A stretch of 64,000 bases of DNA, taken from assembly GCA_018242505.1 (NCBI GenBank), contig JAFEBU010000083.1, positions 117,424 through 181,423 of the forward strand, in the 5' to 3' direction. Shown piece after piece: positions 9,099 through 17,366 of the stretch. The notes beneath the pieces are model-generated. The model was given only the letters and a program-made list of their open reading frames with translations, did not search any database and was not told where the DNA came from. Positions within the stretch are counted from its first letter, which is position 1; each line of letters starts with the position of its first letter. Both the position numbers and the translations under genes were made by a program. The DNA comes from Pseudomonadota bacterium (GTDB lineage: Bacteria; Pseudomonadota; Alphaproteobacteria; Reyranellales; Reyranellaceae).

Positions 9099-9127
9099 AG
9101 GCCGGTCGCTTGGGGAACGACCGGCCT
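9099..9127. repeat. 29-base hairpin, copy 2
   Basis: This is identical in stem and loop to 8087-8115: a 10-bp stem closing CTTGGGGAA. No gene ends immediately before it on either strand, so a terminator role is not obvious. The flanks after both copies are also loosely alike (CCT, then a GCCCG string), suggesting a duplicated segment. Confidence 0.8.
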
Positions 9128-9356
9128 TCCTTAGGAGCCCGCCTGGGTGTGGGGTTATCGAAGCCTTTGGGTGTGTGGGAAGGGGGCTTCGATGAGCGGC
9201 CTGGGGAGCCGCCGGCGGGCTATGGGAAACTCGGATCTTGGAAGCGCTTCAAAAGCACTGTCCTGCGTAAATTCAAAACCTTTCAGATATGACTAAAGCG
9301 AGATCAATGACGGCGTGTAATGACGAGACCATAACAAAACACCCCACCCTTCGTCA

Positions 9357-9375
9357 CTTGCAAAAATGCATATCT
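9357..9375 (+). repeat. 19-base motif, copy 2
   Basis: This is an exact copy of the motif at 8911-8929, in the same orientation. The five preceding bases (TCGTA against CGTCA, allowing a shift) are similar but not identical. It is 330 bases upstream of the first SEL1 gene. Confidence 0.6.
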
Positions 9376-9701
9376 GATCCGGACGGGTGCCTCTTTTTTC
9401 TAGGATTTATGAAGATTTGCCGTCTCCAGATAGTCAAAAAAGGGAGGGCAGGTTTCCTTTCCGAAGCGCCTAGATTTGCATTTTATCCAATGATTCCAAT
9501 TAATTATATTATCTTCCCCTGCGTGCATGTTGAAAAATGAGTGCAAATTGTACCAAGGACGAGAGCCAGAGGCTTGTCCAAACAGGCAGATTGGCCAATG
9601 ACGCCGGCCAGCCAATCCGACGTGCCTGGCAGCGTGTTCGTGTTGGCGCCTTATTTCCATGCTAAACGGTCGCCCGTTCCCAGATTCCACGGAGTTCGGT
9701 C

Positions 9702-10199
9702 GTGCGCCCTGCCCCTGCCTTTCGCCTTCTATCTGCCCTCTGCGGCGCCATCCTGATGATCGGCGGGCTTGTCCAGCCTGCGGCTGCCGGCATCGAAGAC
9801 GGCCTCAAGGCGCTGCAGGCGGGCGACATGCCCGCCGCTGAAAAGGCACTGCAACTTCTGGCGAAGGAGCGCGATCCGCGGGCGCAGTTCCTGCTGGGCT
9901 TCTACGTCTATGGCAATCCCGACTCCAAGCTGTACGACATGAACAAGGGCGTGCCCTTGCTGCTCGATGCCGCCGAGCGCGGCTATATCACCGCCATCCC
10001 GGCGCTGGCCGGCGCCTATGCCGACGGCAAGGGCGTGCCCAAGAGCCTGACCGAGGCCTACAAGTGGCTGATCATCAACCAGCGCTGGAACGGACCGAAC
10101 GCCGATGGGCTGATCGCTCAGATCGGCACCGAGCTGAAGCCCGACGAGATCGAGAAGGCCAAGACGGCCGCCACGGCCTTTACCTTCAAGACGAAATGA
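9702..10199 (+). CDS. Exported SEL1-repeat protein, short
   Basis: This 165-residue protein has a signal peptide (LLSALCGAILMIGGLVQPAAA). Two or three SEL1/TPR-like repeats follow: ALQAGDMPAAEKALQLLAKERDPRAQFLLGFYVYG, then GVPLLLDAAERGYITAIPALAGAYADGKGVPKSLTEAYKWLIIN. SEL1 repeats form helical scaffolds for protein contacts. The start is GTG at 9702, supported by GGAG seven bases before it. Its stop overlaps the ATG of the next, longer SEL1 gene (ATGA), so the pair is translationally coupled and probably works together in the periplasm. The partner is unknown. Confidence 0.85.
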   Translation: MRPAPAFRLLSALCGAILMIGGLVQPAAAGIEDGLKALQAGDMPAAEKALQLLAKERDPRAQFLLGFYVYGNPDSKLYDMNKGVPLLLDAAERGYITAIPALAGAYADGKGVPKSLTEAYKWLIINQRWNGPNADGLIAQIGTELKPDEIEKAKTAATAFTFKTK

Positions 10200-11398
10200 A
10201 GCCAGCCTGGGCGGCGCTGCTTGCGGCGCTGCTCGGCGCGGGCGCGCCGGCCTTCGCTCAATCGAGCACGCGTGACACGCCGCCCGCGTTGCAGCGGGCG
10301 GTCGCGACCTATCGTACCGGTGATCTGGCCACCGCCGAAGCAGAGCTGCGTCGACTGGCTCCCGGCAATGCCGATGCCGCCGCCTGGCTCGGCGCTGTGT
10401 TGATCGACCGCGGCCGCAGCGGCGAAGGGCTGCAGGTCCTGCAGGCAGCGCTCGCGGCCGGCTCGCCCGAGGCAGCGCATCAGCTTGGCGTCGTGTACGC
10501 GCAAGGTCTGGCCGGCGTGACGCGCGACGACCCGTATGCGGCGAAGCTCTTCGAGCAGGCGGCGACCGCAGGTGTCCATCGGGCCCAGATCGATCTCGGC
10601 GTCCTCTACATGCGCGGCCAAGGTGTGCCGCGCGACCTGGTGCAGGCCCGCGGCTGGCTCGAGAAGGCAGCGACGTCCAACGATCCCTATGCGCTCTACG
10701 CCCTCGGGCGCGCCATGGAAACGAGCGACGGCGCCGCGACGGCGGATCCGGTGCGTGCAACCGATCTCTACCGGCGCGCCGCCGAGCAGGGCCATCCCCT
10801 GGCGGCGCTGCGCTATGGTCTCGCCCTTTCTGACGGCGACGGCGTGCGGCCGGACGCAGCCGCGGCGCAACGGTGGCTGCTGGCTGCACAGAAGGACGGC
10901 GTCCCCGAAGCGGCCCTGGCTCTGGGCGATATCACCGCCCGATCCCTCAATGCGCGCGACAAGGCGGCCAACGCGAAGATCCTGGAGAATGCGGCCGCCT
11001 GGTACCGGCTGGCGGCCGAGGCTGGCGTGCCATCGGCGCAGTTCAAGCTCGCCAACGCCTATGCCGCCGGATCGGGTGTCGGCCGCGATCTCGGCCAGGC
11101 TCTGGCATGGTACGGGCGCGCCGCCCGGCAAGGCCTGCCGGAGGCACAGCTGGCACTGGGCGTCTTGACGATGGGCGGCGCCGCCGGCGCGGCGGATCCC
11201 GTCGAGGGTTACAAATGGTTGTTGCTCGCCGACCGGGGCGGCAACGCCGATGCGCATATGGTGCTGGAGAAGGCAGCGGGACAACTTGCCGAGCCCGACC
11301 GCAAGCGCGCAGAGGCGCTGGCCGCCGGCTTTGCGGCAAAGCCCGAGCGGCCAGCACGCAACGTCCCGCCCCCTCTGGCGCGGCCGCAACAACCCTGA
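10196..11398 (+). CDS. Exported SEL1-repeat protein, long
   Basis: This 400-residue protein has a signal peptide (WAALLAALLGAGAPAFAQ). At least eight SEL1 repeats are visible by the recurring AxxxLGxxxxxGxGVxxDxxxAxxWxxxAA pattern, for example GVLYMRGQGVPRDLVQARGW and ANAYAAGSGVGRDLGQALAW. A Pro-rich tail ends the protein. The ATG at 10196 overlaps the stop of the short SEL1 gene. Bacterial SEL1 proteins often act in envelope or signalling assemblies; nothing here fixes the role. Confidence 0.88.
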   Translation: MKPAWAALLAALLGAGAPAFAQSSTRDTPPALQRAVATYRTGDLATAEAELRRLAPGNADAAAWLGAVLIDRGRSGEGLQVLQAALAAGSPEAAHQLGVVYAQGLAGVTRDDPYAAKLFEQAATAGVHRAQIDLGVLYMRGQGVPRDLVQARGWLEKAATSNDPYALYALGRAMETSDGAATADPVRATDLYRRAAEQGHPLAALRYGLALSDGDGVRPDAAAAQRWLLAAQKDGVPEAALALGDITARSLNARDKAANAKILENAAAWYRLAAEAGVPSAQFKLANAYAAGSGVGRDLGQALAWYGRAARQGLPEAQLALGVLTMGGAAGAADPVEGYKWLLLADRGGNADAHMVLEKAAGQLAEPDRKRAEALAAGFAAKPERPARNVPPPLARPQQP

Positions 11399-11408
11399 AC
11401 GCTGCCGG

Positions 11409-11873
11409 ATGACCGCGACATCCCGTGCCCCCAAAGCGCGGCCCGACATCACGATTGCGGTGTGCCGCGGCGCCTGCCGGCTGATGCGGCAAAGCGGCCG
11501 GTCCGTGCTGCGCGAGATGCCGCTGCCCGACGGTCGGCGTGCCGACATCTTCGCTGTCGGCGCCGACGGCGAGCTTGCGATCGTCGAAGTGAAGTCTTCG
11601 GTCGACGATTGGCGGGTCGACACGAAGTGGCCCGACTATCTCGACTGGTGCGACCTGCTCTATTTCGCCGTGCCCGTCACATTCCCGGGCGACCTCATCC
11701 CGCCGCAGATCGGCCTGATCGTGGCCGATGCCTACGGCGGCGAGATCCTGCGTGCCCCGGCACGCCGGCCGGTTGCCGCCGCGCGACGCAAGGCGTTGCT
11801 GATCGACTGCGTACGCCTCGCCTCGGAACGGCTGGCGCGGCTGGAAGATCCGGACTTCGTCGCCCTGGACTGA
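11409..11873 (+). CDS. mmcB: MmcB-family DNA repair protein
   Basis: This 154-residue protein matches the MmcB/DUF1052 family known from alphaproteobacteria. It shows a restriction-endonuclease-like core: REMPLPDGRRADIFAVGADGELAIVEVKSS, with the D-(x)n-ExK arrangement of a PD-(D/E)xK nuclease, followed by WRVDTKWPDYLDWCD. In Caulobacter the relative is SOS-linked and involved in DNA repair. The ATG at 11409 is ten bases after the SEL1 stop. No SOS box is evident here, so regulation is probably with the SEL1 genes or from an unseen promoter. It converges on metK. Confidence 0.85.
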   Translation: MTATSRAPKARPDITIAVCRGACRLMRQSGRSVLREMPLPDGRRADIFAVGADGELAIVEVKSSVDDWRVDTKWPDYLDWCDLLYFAVPVTFPGDLIPPQIGLIVADAYGGEILRAPARRPVAAARRKALLIDCVRLASERLARLEDPDFVALD

Positions 11874-11882
11874 GGCGCCGCG

Positions 11883-13169
11883 TCAGCGCGCGCCGAAGGC
11901 GCGCTTCAGCTCGGGGACGAGATCAAGCCGCTCCCAGGAGAAGCCGCCGTCGCGGTCGGGCTTGCGGCCGAAATGGCCGTAGGCGGCGGTGCGCCGGTAG
12001 ATCGGGCGGTTGAGCTGCAGGCCGCGGCGGATGGCGGTCGGCCTGAGCGGGAAGATGTCCGACAGCACCCTCTCGAGCTTGCGCTCGTCGACCTTGCCCG
12101 TGCCCTCGGTGTTCACATAGAGGGACATCGGATCGGCGATGCCGATGGCATAAGCCACCTGGATCAGGCAACGGTCGGCGAGGCCCGCAGCGACGACGTT
12201 CTTGGCGAGGTAGCGTGCGGCGTAGGCCGCCGAGCGATCGACCTTGGTCGGATCCTTGCCCGAGAAGGCACCGCCGCCATGCGGAGCGTAGCCGCCATAG
12301 GTGTCGACGATGATCTTGCGCCCGGTCAGGCCGCAATCGCCGTCCGGGCCGCCCACCACGAAGTTGCCCGTCGGATTGACGAAGAAATCGGACGCCTTCT
12401 TCGGCATCCAGCCCTTGGGCAGAGACTTCTCGACGAAGGGCTTGATCATCTCGCGGATGGTCGAGGAGTTGTACTTCTTGCCCTTGCTGTTCGCTTCCTT
12501 GTGCTGCGTGGAGACCACGACCTTGACCGCGCCGACCGCCTTGCCATCGACGTAGCGCACCGTGACCTGGCTCTTGGCGTCCGGCTGCAGGTCGGGCAAC
12601 TCGCCCGAGCGACGGGCATGGCTCAGCACTTCCAGGATCTTGTGCGAGAAATAGATCGGCGCCGGCATGAAGGAGTTCTTCTCGTACTCCTCGCTGTCAC
12701 GGCAGGCGAAGCCGAACATCAGGCCCTGGTCGCCCGCGCCCTCCTGCTCGCCCAGGTTGCCGCCTTTCTTCTTGGCATCGACGCCCATGGCGATATCGGG
12801 CGATTGGCCATGCAGCAGCACTTCGATGTCGGCGCCATGGAAGGAGAAGCCGTCCTGGTCGTAGCCGATGTCGCGCACGACATCGCGCGCGATCTGGGCC
12901 AGGGCCTCGCGGTTGACGATGGTGTGCTTGCCGTACTTGCGCATGTACGGCTCTGAAGCGCGGCCCTCGCCGGCAATGACGATCTTGTTGGTGGTGGCCA
13001 GCGTCTCGCAGCCGAGCCGCGTGTTGGCATGGCTGTCGTCGGCAAGATCGTGCTTCACGTCATTGCTGATGAAGGCGTCGAGGATCGCGTCCGAGATCTG
13101 GTCGCAGACCTTGTCCGGGTGACCTTCGGAAACCGACTCGCTGGTGAAAATATAGTCTTTAAGCGCCAA
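11883..13169 (-). CDS. metK: S-adenosylmethionine synthase
   Basis: This 428-residue enzyme makes SAM from methionine and ATP. Clear motifs are FTSESVSEGHPDKVCDQISDA at the N-terminus, the ATP/methionine loop GAGDQGLMFGFAC, and the P-loop-like GGGAFSGKDPTKVDRSAAYAARYLAKN. Inserts such as AKKKGGNLGEQ and TQHKEANSKGKKYNSSTIR are typical of the alphaproteobacterial form and explain the length above 380-400. The start is TTG at 13169, chosen because GGAGGG lies six bases before it and the N-terminus then fits the family. It follows xre and lnt in conserved order. No SAM riboswitch was recognised in its 179-base leader. Confidence 0.96.
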   Translation of the reverse strand: MALKDYIFTSESVSEGHPDKVCDQISDAILDAFISNDVKHDLADDSHANTRLGCETLATTNKIVIAGEGRASEPYMRKYGKHTIVNREALAQIARDVVRDIGYDQDGFSFHGADIEVLLHGQSPDIAMGVDAKKKGGNLGEQEGAGDQGLMFGFACRDSEEYEKNSFMPAPIYFSHKILEVLSHARRSGELPDLQPDAKSQVTVRYVDGKAVGAVKVVVSTQHKEANSKGKKYNSSTIREMIKPFVEKSLPKGWMPKKASDFFVNPTGNFVVGGPDGDCGLTGRKIIVDTYGGYAPHGGGAFSGKDPTKVDRSAAYAARYLAKNVVAAGLADRCLIQVAYAIGIADPMSLYVNTEGTGKVDERKLERVLSDIFPLRPTAIRRGLQLNRPIYRRTAAYGHFGRKPDRDGGFSWERLDLVPELKRAFGAR

Positions 13170-13348
13170 GACTGCCCTCCACAGATGTCACTGGACTCCG
13201 GGCAGGGCGGATAGGCCGCCGTCCGGCTTAGCCTTTGTTGCGCGGTGGCAAGTCGTCCAAATCCGTCCGCGGCGGCATCGACCATCGATGCCGCGCCGTT
13301 AAAAACGCCAAACGGGCCGGGAAATCAAGAGGCTGCTAAAGCGTATTT

Positions 13349-13807
13349 TCAACGACCCTTACGTCCGCCGAGAACTTCGGCATGACTGGCCGCACCCACA
13401 GCCTTCACCATCTCGAAAATGCGCTTGCGCACGCGCGATTCGCGGATTTTGTAGTAGGCGCGCACCAACTCGAGCGTCTCACGCTTGATGAGAGGATCCT
13501 TCTCCTGCTCGAACGGCGTCGCCGCCTCACCGAAGCCGCCTTTCCGGCCACGACCCGACATCGGCCGCCCCGATAACGCATTCGAGGGCATCTCGTCGAA
13601 GAAGTACGACACCGGCACGTCCAGCACCTTGGCGAACTCGAACAGTCGGCTCGAGCCGATCCGGTTGGAGCCACGCTCGTATTTCTGGATTTGCTGGAAG
13701 GTGAGTCCGACCGCCGTTCCGAGCTTCTCCTGACTCATTCCGAGCAGAGTCCGACGCTGCCGCATGCGCGCTCCTACATGAACGTCGACAGGGTGCGATC
13801 TCGCCAT
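13349..13807 (-). CDS. XRE-family helix-turn-helix regulator
   Basis: This 152-residue protein has an N-terminal XRE helix-turn-helix (GARMRQRRTLLGMSQEKLGTAVGLTFQQIQKYERGSNRIGSSRL, about residues 12-55). A basic linker and a C-terminal helix (KRETLELVRAYYKIRESRVRKRIFEMVKAV) follow. It belongs to the regulator conserved between lnt and metK in many alphaproteobacteria. An 8-bp inverted repeat (13823-13830 and 13865-13872) in its upstream region is a plausible autoregulatory site. A perfect 8-bp-stem hairpin in the 179-base gap before metK separates it from metK. Confidence 0.92.
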   Translation of the reverse strand: MARSHPVDVHVGARMRQRRTLLGMSQEKLGTAVGLTFQQIQKYERGSNRIGSSRLFEFAKVLDVPVSYFFDEMPSNALSGRPMSGRGRKGGFGEAATPFEQEKDPLIKRETLELVRAYYKIRESRVRKRIFEMVKAVGAASHAEVLGGRKGR

Positions 13808-13822
13808 GGCTCCTGATCCTTA

Positions 13823-13872
13823 TTTGGTCTCGATAACCCGACCACTATTACTGTTGCACAGATAAGACCAAA
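13823..13872. promoter_or_regulatory. Inverted repeat upstream of the xre gene
   Basis: TTTGGTCT at 13823-13830 and AGACCAAA at 13865-13872 are perfect inverted copies, 34 bases apart. They start 16 bases upstream of the xre start codon and flank the likely core promoter. They are a candidate operator for the XRE protein itself. This is seen directly; the function is inferred. Confidence 0.45.
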
Positions 13873-13911
13873 GACACGTCAGAATTGTGCCCTGTCTTAC
13901 CGATCCATCGG

Positions 13912-13925
13912 TGCAAAAATGCATA
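13912..13925 (+). repeat. TGCAAAAATGCATA motif, third occurrence
   Basis: The same 14-base core as in the two 19-base motifs at 8911 and 9357 appears in the divergence-free gap between lnt and xre. It lies 105-118 bases upstream of the xre start. Confidence 0.5.
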
Positions 13926-14021
13926 CCTACACGTCAGGAGTGCATATGACATTACCTGCTCTTGAGCATAATGCAAGACGAACGTTGGGTAATCCATCCA
14001 ACGCAAAGCTTTATGTTGTGA

Positions 14022-15515
14022 TCAGTCGCTACGCACGCGGAGCATCGTCGGCACACCGAGAAGCGCCAACAGCACAAGCAACGTCCAATCGTGCCACCTG
14101 CCGTACGGAGTTGGCGACCGTGCCGGCGGGATCGCATGGTCGATGATGCCCTCACGCTCCATGTCGAGTGAGCTGAGCACTCGGCCGTAGGCGTCGATCA
14201 CCGCCGATATGCCGGTGTTGGCCGCGCGCAGCATCGGCAGGCCTTCCTCGATCGTGCGCAAACGAGCGCTGGCGAGATGCTGATAAGGTCCGCTCGACAC
14301 GCCGAACCATGCGTCGTTCGTGATGTTCACGATCCAGCGCGGCCGCGGTCCCGGTCCGACGATCTCTCCCGGAAAGATCGCCTCATAGCAGATCACGGGT
14401 GCGAAGGGCGGCAGGTTCGGCAGGTCGAGGGTAACGTGACCTTTCCCCACCTCGAAGGAGCCCCGGCCGACCAGGCCCGAAAGCGGTGCCAACTCTTTGT
14501 GGAAAGGAATGTACTCTCCCAACGGGACGAGATGGACCTTGTCGTAGTGGGCGAGAACAGTGCCGCGGCTGTCGATCGCCAGCAGGGAGTTCCAGGCTCC
14601 ATCGCTCAGCCGGTCCGTCGTCCGCTCCGCGCCGGCCAGCAGATAGCCGTTCGGTGGAGCGGCCGCAGCAAGCACCTGCAAGAGAGGCGAGCCCGGCTGG
14701 ACAGAAAACGGCACTGCCGTCTCGGGCCAGATGACGGCGGCGAGATGCTGGAATCCGGGACGGCGACTCATCTCGATCAGACGGCCGAGGTGCTTTTCAG
14801 CTTTGTCGTCCTGCCATTTTTCCATTTGCGCGATGTTGGGCTGCACGATGCGCACCATGGATCCCGCGGCGCTCTGGTCGACAGGCGGCATGATCCAGAA
14901 TCCGGCGGCGCCTCCGACGGCAATGGTCGCCAGAGCTGCAATCGACGCCCGCCAGCCGGCGGTCGGCGCCGCCAGGATCAGAAAGGTGATGGTGCCAAGA
15001 CCATAGACGCCGAACAGGGCAGCGCCCTGCAGAAGCGGCGGTGCGAAGACCCAAACATGGGCAAGCGGGTTCCATGGGTAGCCGGTGAAGACATGGCCCC
15101 TCAGCCATTCCGCGATCGTCCAGGCGATCGCCAGCAGCAGCAACCGACGATAGCGGCCGCCGAGATAGGGCCAGCGCATGATCGTCCATCTTGTCGCGGC
15201 CGCGGCAAGGCCCGGAAAGAAACCCAGCACGACGGCAAGGCCCAACACGATGGGCGGTCCCAACGGCGCGAAGTCAGCCGGCGGGACAAAAAAGGCTTCG
15301 ACGATCCAGTACGAGCCGACGGCGAAATGGCCCAGGCCCCAGGCCCATCCGCGCAGCAGGGCAACCTTGGTCGACGGCGCCCTGTCCCACAGCCAGACGA
15401 AGGCCACGATGCCCAGGACCGCCAGCGGCAGCCAGTCGAGCGGCGGCATCGCGAGGGCCGCCAGTGCGCCCGAAGCCAGCGCCGCGAACAGGGCGCGTTT
15501 TCCGTCGAGTCTCAT
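14022..15515 (-). CDS. lnt: Apolipoprotein N-acyltransferase
   Basis: This 497-residue inner-membrane enzyme N-acylates the lipid-modified cysteine of lipoproteins, the third step of lipoprotein maturation. Six to seven N-terminal membrane helices are followed by a periplasmic nitrilase domain. The catalytic triad is visible as Glu in AVIWPETAVPF, Lys in YDKVHLVPLGEYIPF and Cys in PVICYEAIFPGE. A C-terminal helix (WTLLVLLALLGVPTML) anchors the protein. It lies 21 bases downstream of corC, as in many Gram-negative bacteria, and precedes xre and metK. Confidence 0.96.
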   Translation of the reverse strand: MRLDGKRALFAALASGALAALAMPPLDWLPLAVLGIVAFVWLWDRAPSTKVALLRGWAWGLGHFAVGSYWIVEAFFVPPADFAPLGPPIVLGLAVVLGFFPGLAAAATRWTIMRWPYLGGRYRRLLLLAIAWTIAEWLRGHVFTGYPWNPLAHVWVFAPPLLQGAALFGVYGLGTITFLILAAPTAGWRASIAALATIAVGGAAGFWIMPPVDQSAAGSMVRIVQPNIAQMEKWQDDKAEKHLGRLIEMSRRPGFQHLAAVIWPETAVPFSVQPGSPLLQVLAAAAPPNGYLLAGAERTTDRLSDGAWNSLLAIDSRGTVLAHYDKVHLVPLGEYIPFHKELAPLSGLVGRGSFEVGKGHVTLDLPNLPPFAPVICYEAIFPGEIVGPGPRPRWIVNITNDAWFGVSSGPYQHLASARLRTIEEGLPMLRAANTGISAVIDAYGRVLSSLDMEREGIIDHAIPPARSPTPYGRWHDWTLLVLLALLGVPTMLRVRSD

Positions 15516-15536
15516 TCTGGTTCTGGCTGAAACGGA

Positions 15537-16484
15537 TCAGTCGGCGGCTTGCGGCGTGGCGGCCGGTCTCACGCGCAGTCGCCGGATACGCCGCGGATCG
15601 ACGTCGAGGATCTCGAACTCGACGCCGGATGGATGACGCACCACCTCGCCGCGCTCGGGAATACGTCCGAGCAGGGAGAAGATCAGGCCCCCCACGGTGT
15701 CGATTTCGCGCCGCTCGTCCTCCGACAGGACGCTGCCGATCTCCTGTTCGAGCAGTTCCACGGGGGTGCGTCCGTTGACGTCGAACGTGCCATCCATCCG
15801 CCGCGCAAGCGTCGGCGCCTGGGCGACATCGTGCTCATCCTCGATTTCACCAACGATCTCCTCGACCAGATCCTCGATGGTGAGCAGGCCGTCGGTGCCG
15901 CCGAACTCATCGACCACCAGCGCCATGTGGGTGCGCGAGCGCCGCATGTCGAGCAGCATGTCGAGCACGGGCAGCGTCGGCGCGACGAAGACGACGCGGC
16001 GCAGGATGTCGCGCAGATTGAACTTCTTGGACGTGCCCCAATAGGCCAGCACGTCCTTGATGTGGATCATGCCGATCACGTCGTCGAGCGATTCGCGATA
16101 GATGGGGTAGCGCGAATGAGCCTCGGCCTGGATCAGGCGAACCACCTCGTCGAGCGGCGTGTCGGCGGCGATGCCTACGATGTCGACCCGAGGCACCATC
16201 ACGTCGGCAACCGTCTTGTCACGCAGCTTCAGAATGTTGACCAGAAGCTCGCGCTGATCGTCGCTGATCGGCGTATCGCTTTCCGGCGTGCCTTCGATCA
16301 GTTCCTCGATCGCCTCGCGAACGGCTTCGTTCCGTTCGCGCCGGCGCAGCCGCCGCCAGAGGCTGCGCAGCCAACTACTATGCGCCGGGGCGTCGATGCC
16401 CGAAGGAGGCGTGGAATGTGACTCTCCCGCCGAGGCCGGGCTGGGCAAGCCTGGCTGCGATCCGCGCGCTGTGGAGTCCGGCAT
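15537..16484 (-). CDS. corC: CorC/hemolysin-C-type CBS-domain protein
   Basis: This 315-residue soluble protein has a disordered, Pro/Ser-rich N-terminus (1-40). A CBS pair follows (VADVMVPRVDIVGIAADTPLDEVV to GMIHIKDVLAYW, and FVAPTLPVLDMLLDMRRSRTHMALVVDEFGGTDGLLTIEDLVEEIVGEIEDE). A CorC/HlyC transporter-associated domain ends it (DGTFDVNGRTPVELLEQ to VEFEILDVDPRRIRRLRV). The family is linked to Mg/Co handling and shares an operon with ybeY and lnt. Here an opposite-strand aldo/keto reductase separates it from ybeY, so it must have its own promoter in the short gap at 16485-16535. Confidence 0.93.
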   Translation of the reverse strand: MPDSTARGSQPGLPSPASAGESHSTPPSGIDAPAHSSWLRSLWRRLRRRERNEAVREAIEELIEGTPESDTPISDDQRELLVNILKLRDKTVADVMVPRVDIVGIAADTPLDEVVRLIQAEAHSRYPIYRESLDDVIGMIHIKDVLAYWGTSKKFNLRDILRRVVFVAPTLPVLDMLLDMRRSRTHMALVVDEFGGTDGLLTIEDLVEEIVGEIEDEHDVAQAPTLARRMDGTFDVNGRTPVELLEQEIGSVLSEDERREIDTVGGLIFSLLGRIPERGEVVRHPSGVEFEILDVDPRRIRRLRVRPAATPQAAD

Positions 16485-16535
16485 GATTGTTTAAGATAGG
16501 GCAAAGGCCCTGCGTTGCAATCATGGAAGTTCGCG

Positions 16536-17366
16536 ATGCGTTCCTATTCCCTCCCTTCCGGCGCACAAATACCGGTTTTTGGCATCGGCACCTGGCGAAT
16601 GGGCGAAAACGGCCGGCGGCAGGCACAGGAGCTCGACGCCGTACGCCACGCCCTCGACCTTGGCTATCCGCTGATCGACACGGCGGAGATGTATGGCGAG
16701 GGTATGGCGGAAGACATCGTCGGGGAGGCGCTGGCCGGCCGGAAGCAGCGCCCGTTCATCGTCAGCAAGGTCTATCCCCACAATGCCACCCGGACCGGCA
16801 CCATTGCCGCCTGCGAGCGCAGCCTGAAACGGATGAGGCTCGACCGTATCGATCTCTATCTGCTGCATTGGCGCGGCGGCACGAGACTCGCGGAAACCTT
16901 CGAAGCGTTCCACCGTCTGCGCGAGGCCGGCAAGATTGCCGATTTCGGCGTCAGCAACTTCGATCTCGACGACATGGAAGAAGCAGCGCGCCTCGACATG
17001 GGCCTGACCGCCTGCAACCAGATCCTCTATTGCCTGTCGCGCCGCGGCCCGGAATTCGATCTCGTGCCGTGGATGCGCAAGCGCTCCATCCCGCTGATGG
17101 CCTATTCGCCGCTCGACCAGGGACGGTTGCTGGAGACGGCTGCGCTCAAGACGCTTGCGGCGGATGTCGGCTGCACCCCGGCGCAGCTGGCGCTTGCCTG
17201 GCTCCTGGCCCGGCCGGGCGTGGTCGTCATCCCCAAGTCGGCGACCCGCGAACGGGTGGAGGAGAATCTCGAAGCGCTTGACGTCAAACTGTCGCCCGAC
17301 GTTCTGGCCGAGCTCGACCGCGCCTTCCCTCCGCCCAGGTCCAAGCAGTCGCTCGAAATGCTTTAG
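16536..17366 (+). CDS. Aldo/keto reductase
   Basis: This 276-residue NADPH-dependent reductase has a TIM-barrel fold. The catalytic tetrad is visible: Asp in LIDTAEMYGEG (with Tyr), Lys in FIVSKVYPHN and His in LYLLHWRGG. The cofactor loop VVVIPKSATRERVEENLEAL is conserved. The ATG at 16536 is preferred because GGAAG lies before it; a TTG at 16515 is possible. It stands against the flow of the otherwise minus-strand ybeY-corC cluster and overlaps the end of ybeY by four bases. Relatives reduce aldehydes and keto sugars; the substrate is unknown. Confidence 0.93.
   Translation: MRSYSLPSGAQIPVFGIGTWRMGENGRRQAQELDAVRHALDLGYPLIDTAEMYGEGMAEDIVGEALAGRKQRPFIVSKVYPHNATRTGTIAACERSLKRMRLDRIDLYLLHWRGGTRLAETFEAFHRLREAGKIADFGVSNFDLDDMEEAARLDMGLTACNQILYCLSRRGPEFDLVPWMRKRSIPLMAYSPLDQGRLLETAALKTLAADVGCTPAQLALAWLLARPGVVVIPKSATRERVEENLEALDVKLSPDVLAELDRAFPPPRSKQSLEML

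Larger units (their letters stand above)
8846..9701. other. Gene-poor, AT-richer intergenic stretch
   Basis: About 850 bases lie between tetR and the first SEL1 gene with no convincing coding frame. Short frames here show no family match, no ribosome sites and unlike codon use. The stretch holds the second 29-base hairpin (9099-9127), two copies of a 19-base motif (8911-8929 and 9357-9375), and AT-rich runs near 8940-8970 and 9480-9540. It may be remains of a decayed gene or a regulatory or small-RNA region. I recognise nothing more specific. Confidence 0.6.

Noticed and set aside
9400..9690. Small frame of 96 residues on the minus strand
   Set aside because: No ribosome site, no domain, and atypical composition in an AT-richer gap.
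13170..13348. SAM riboswitch before metK
   Set aside because: There is a hairpin and GC-rich DNA, but no SAM-II or other SAM core motif comparable to the one before metX.
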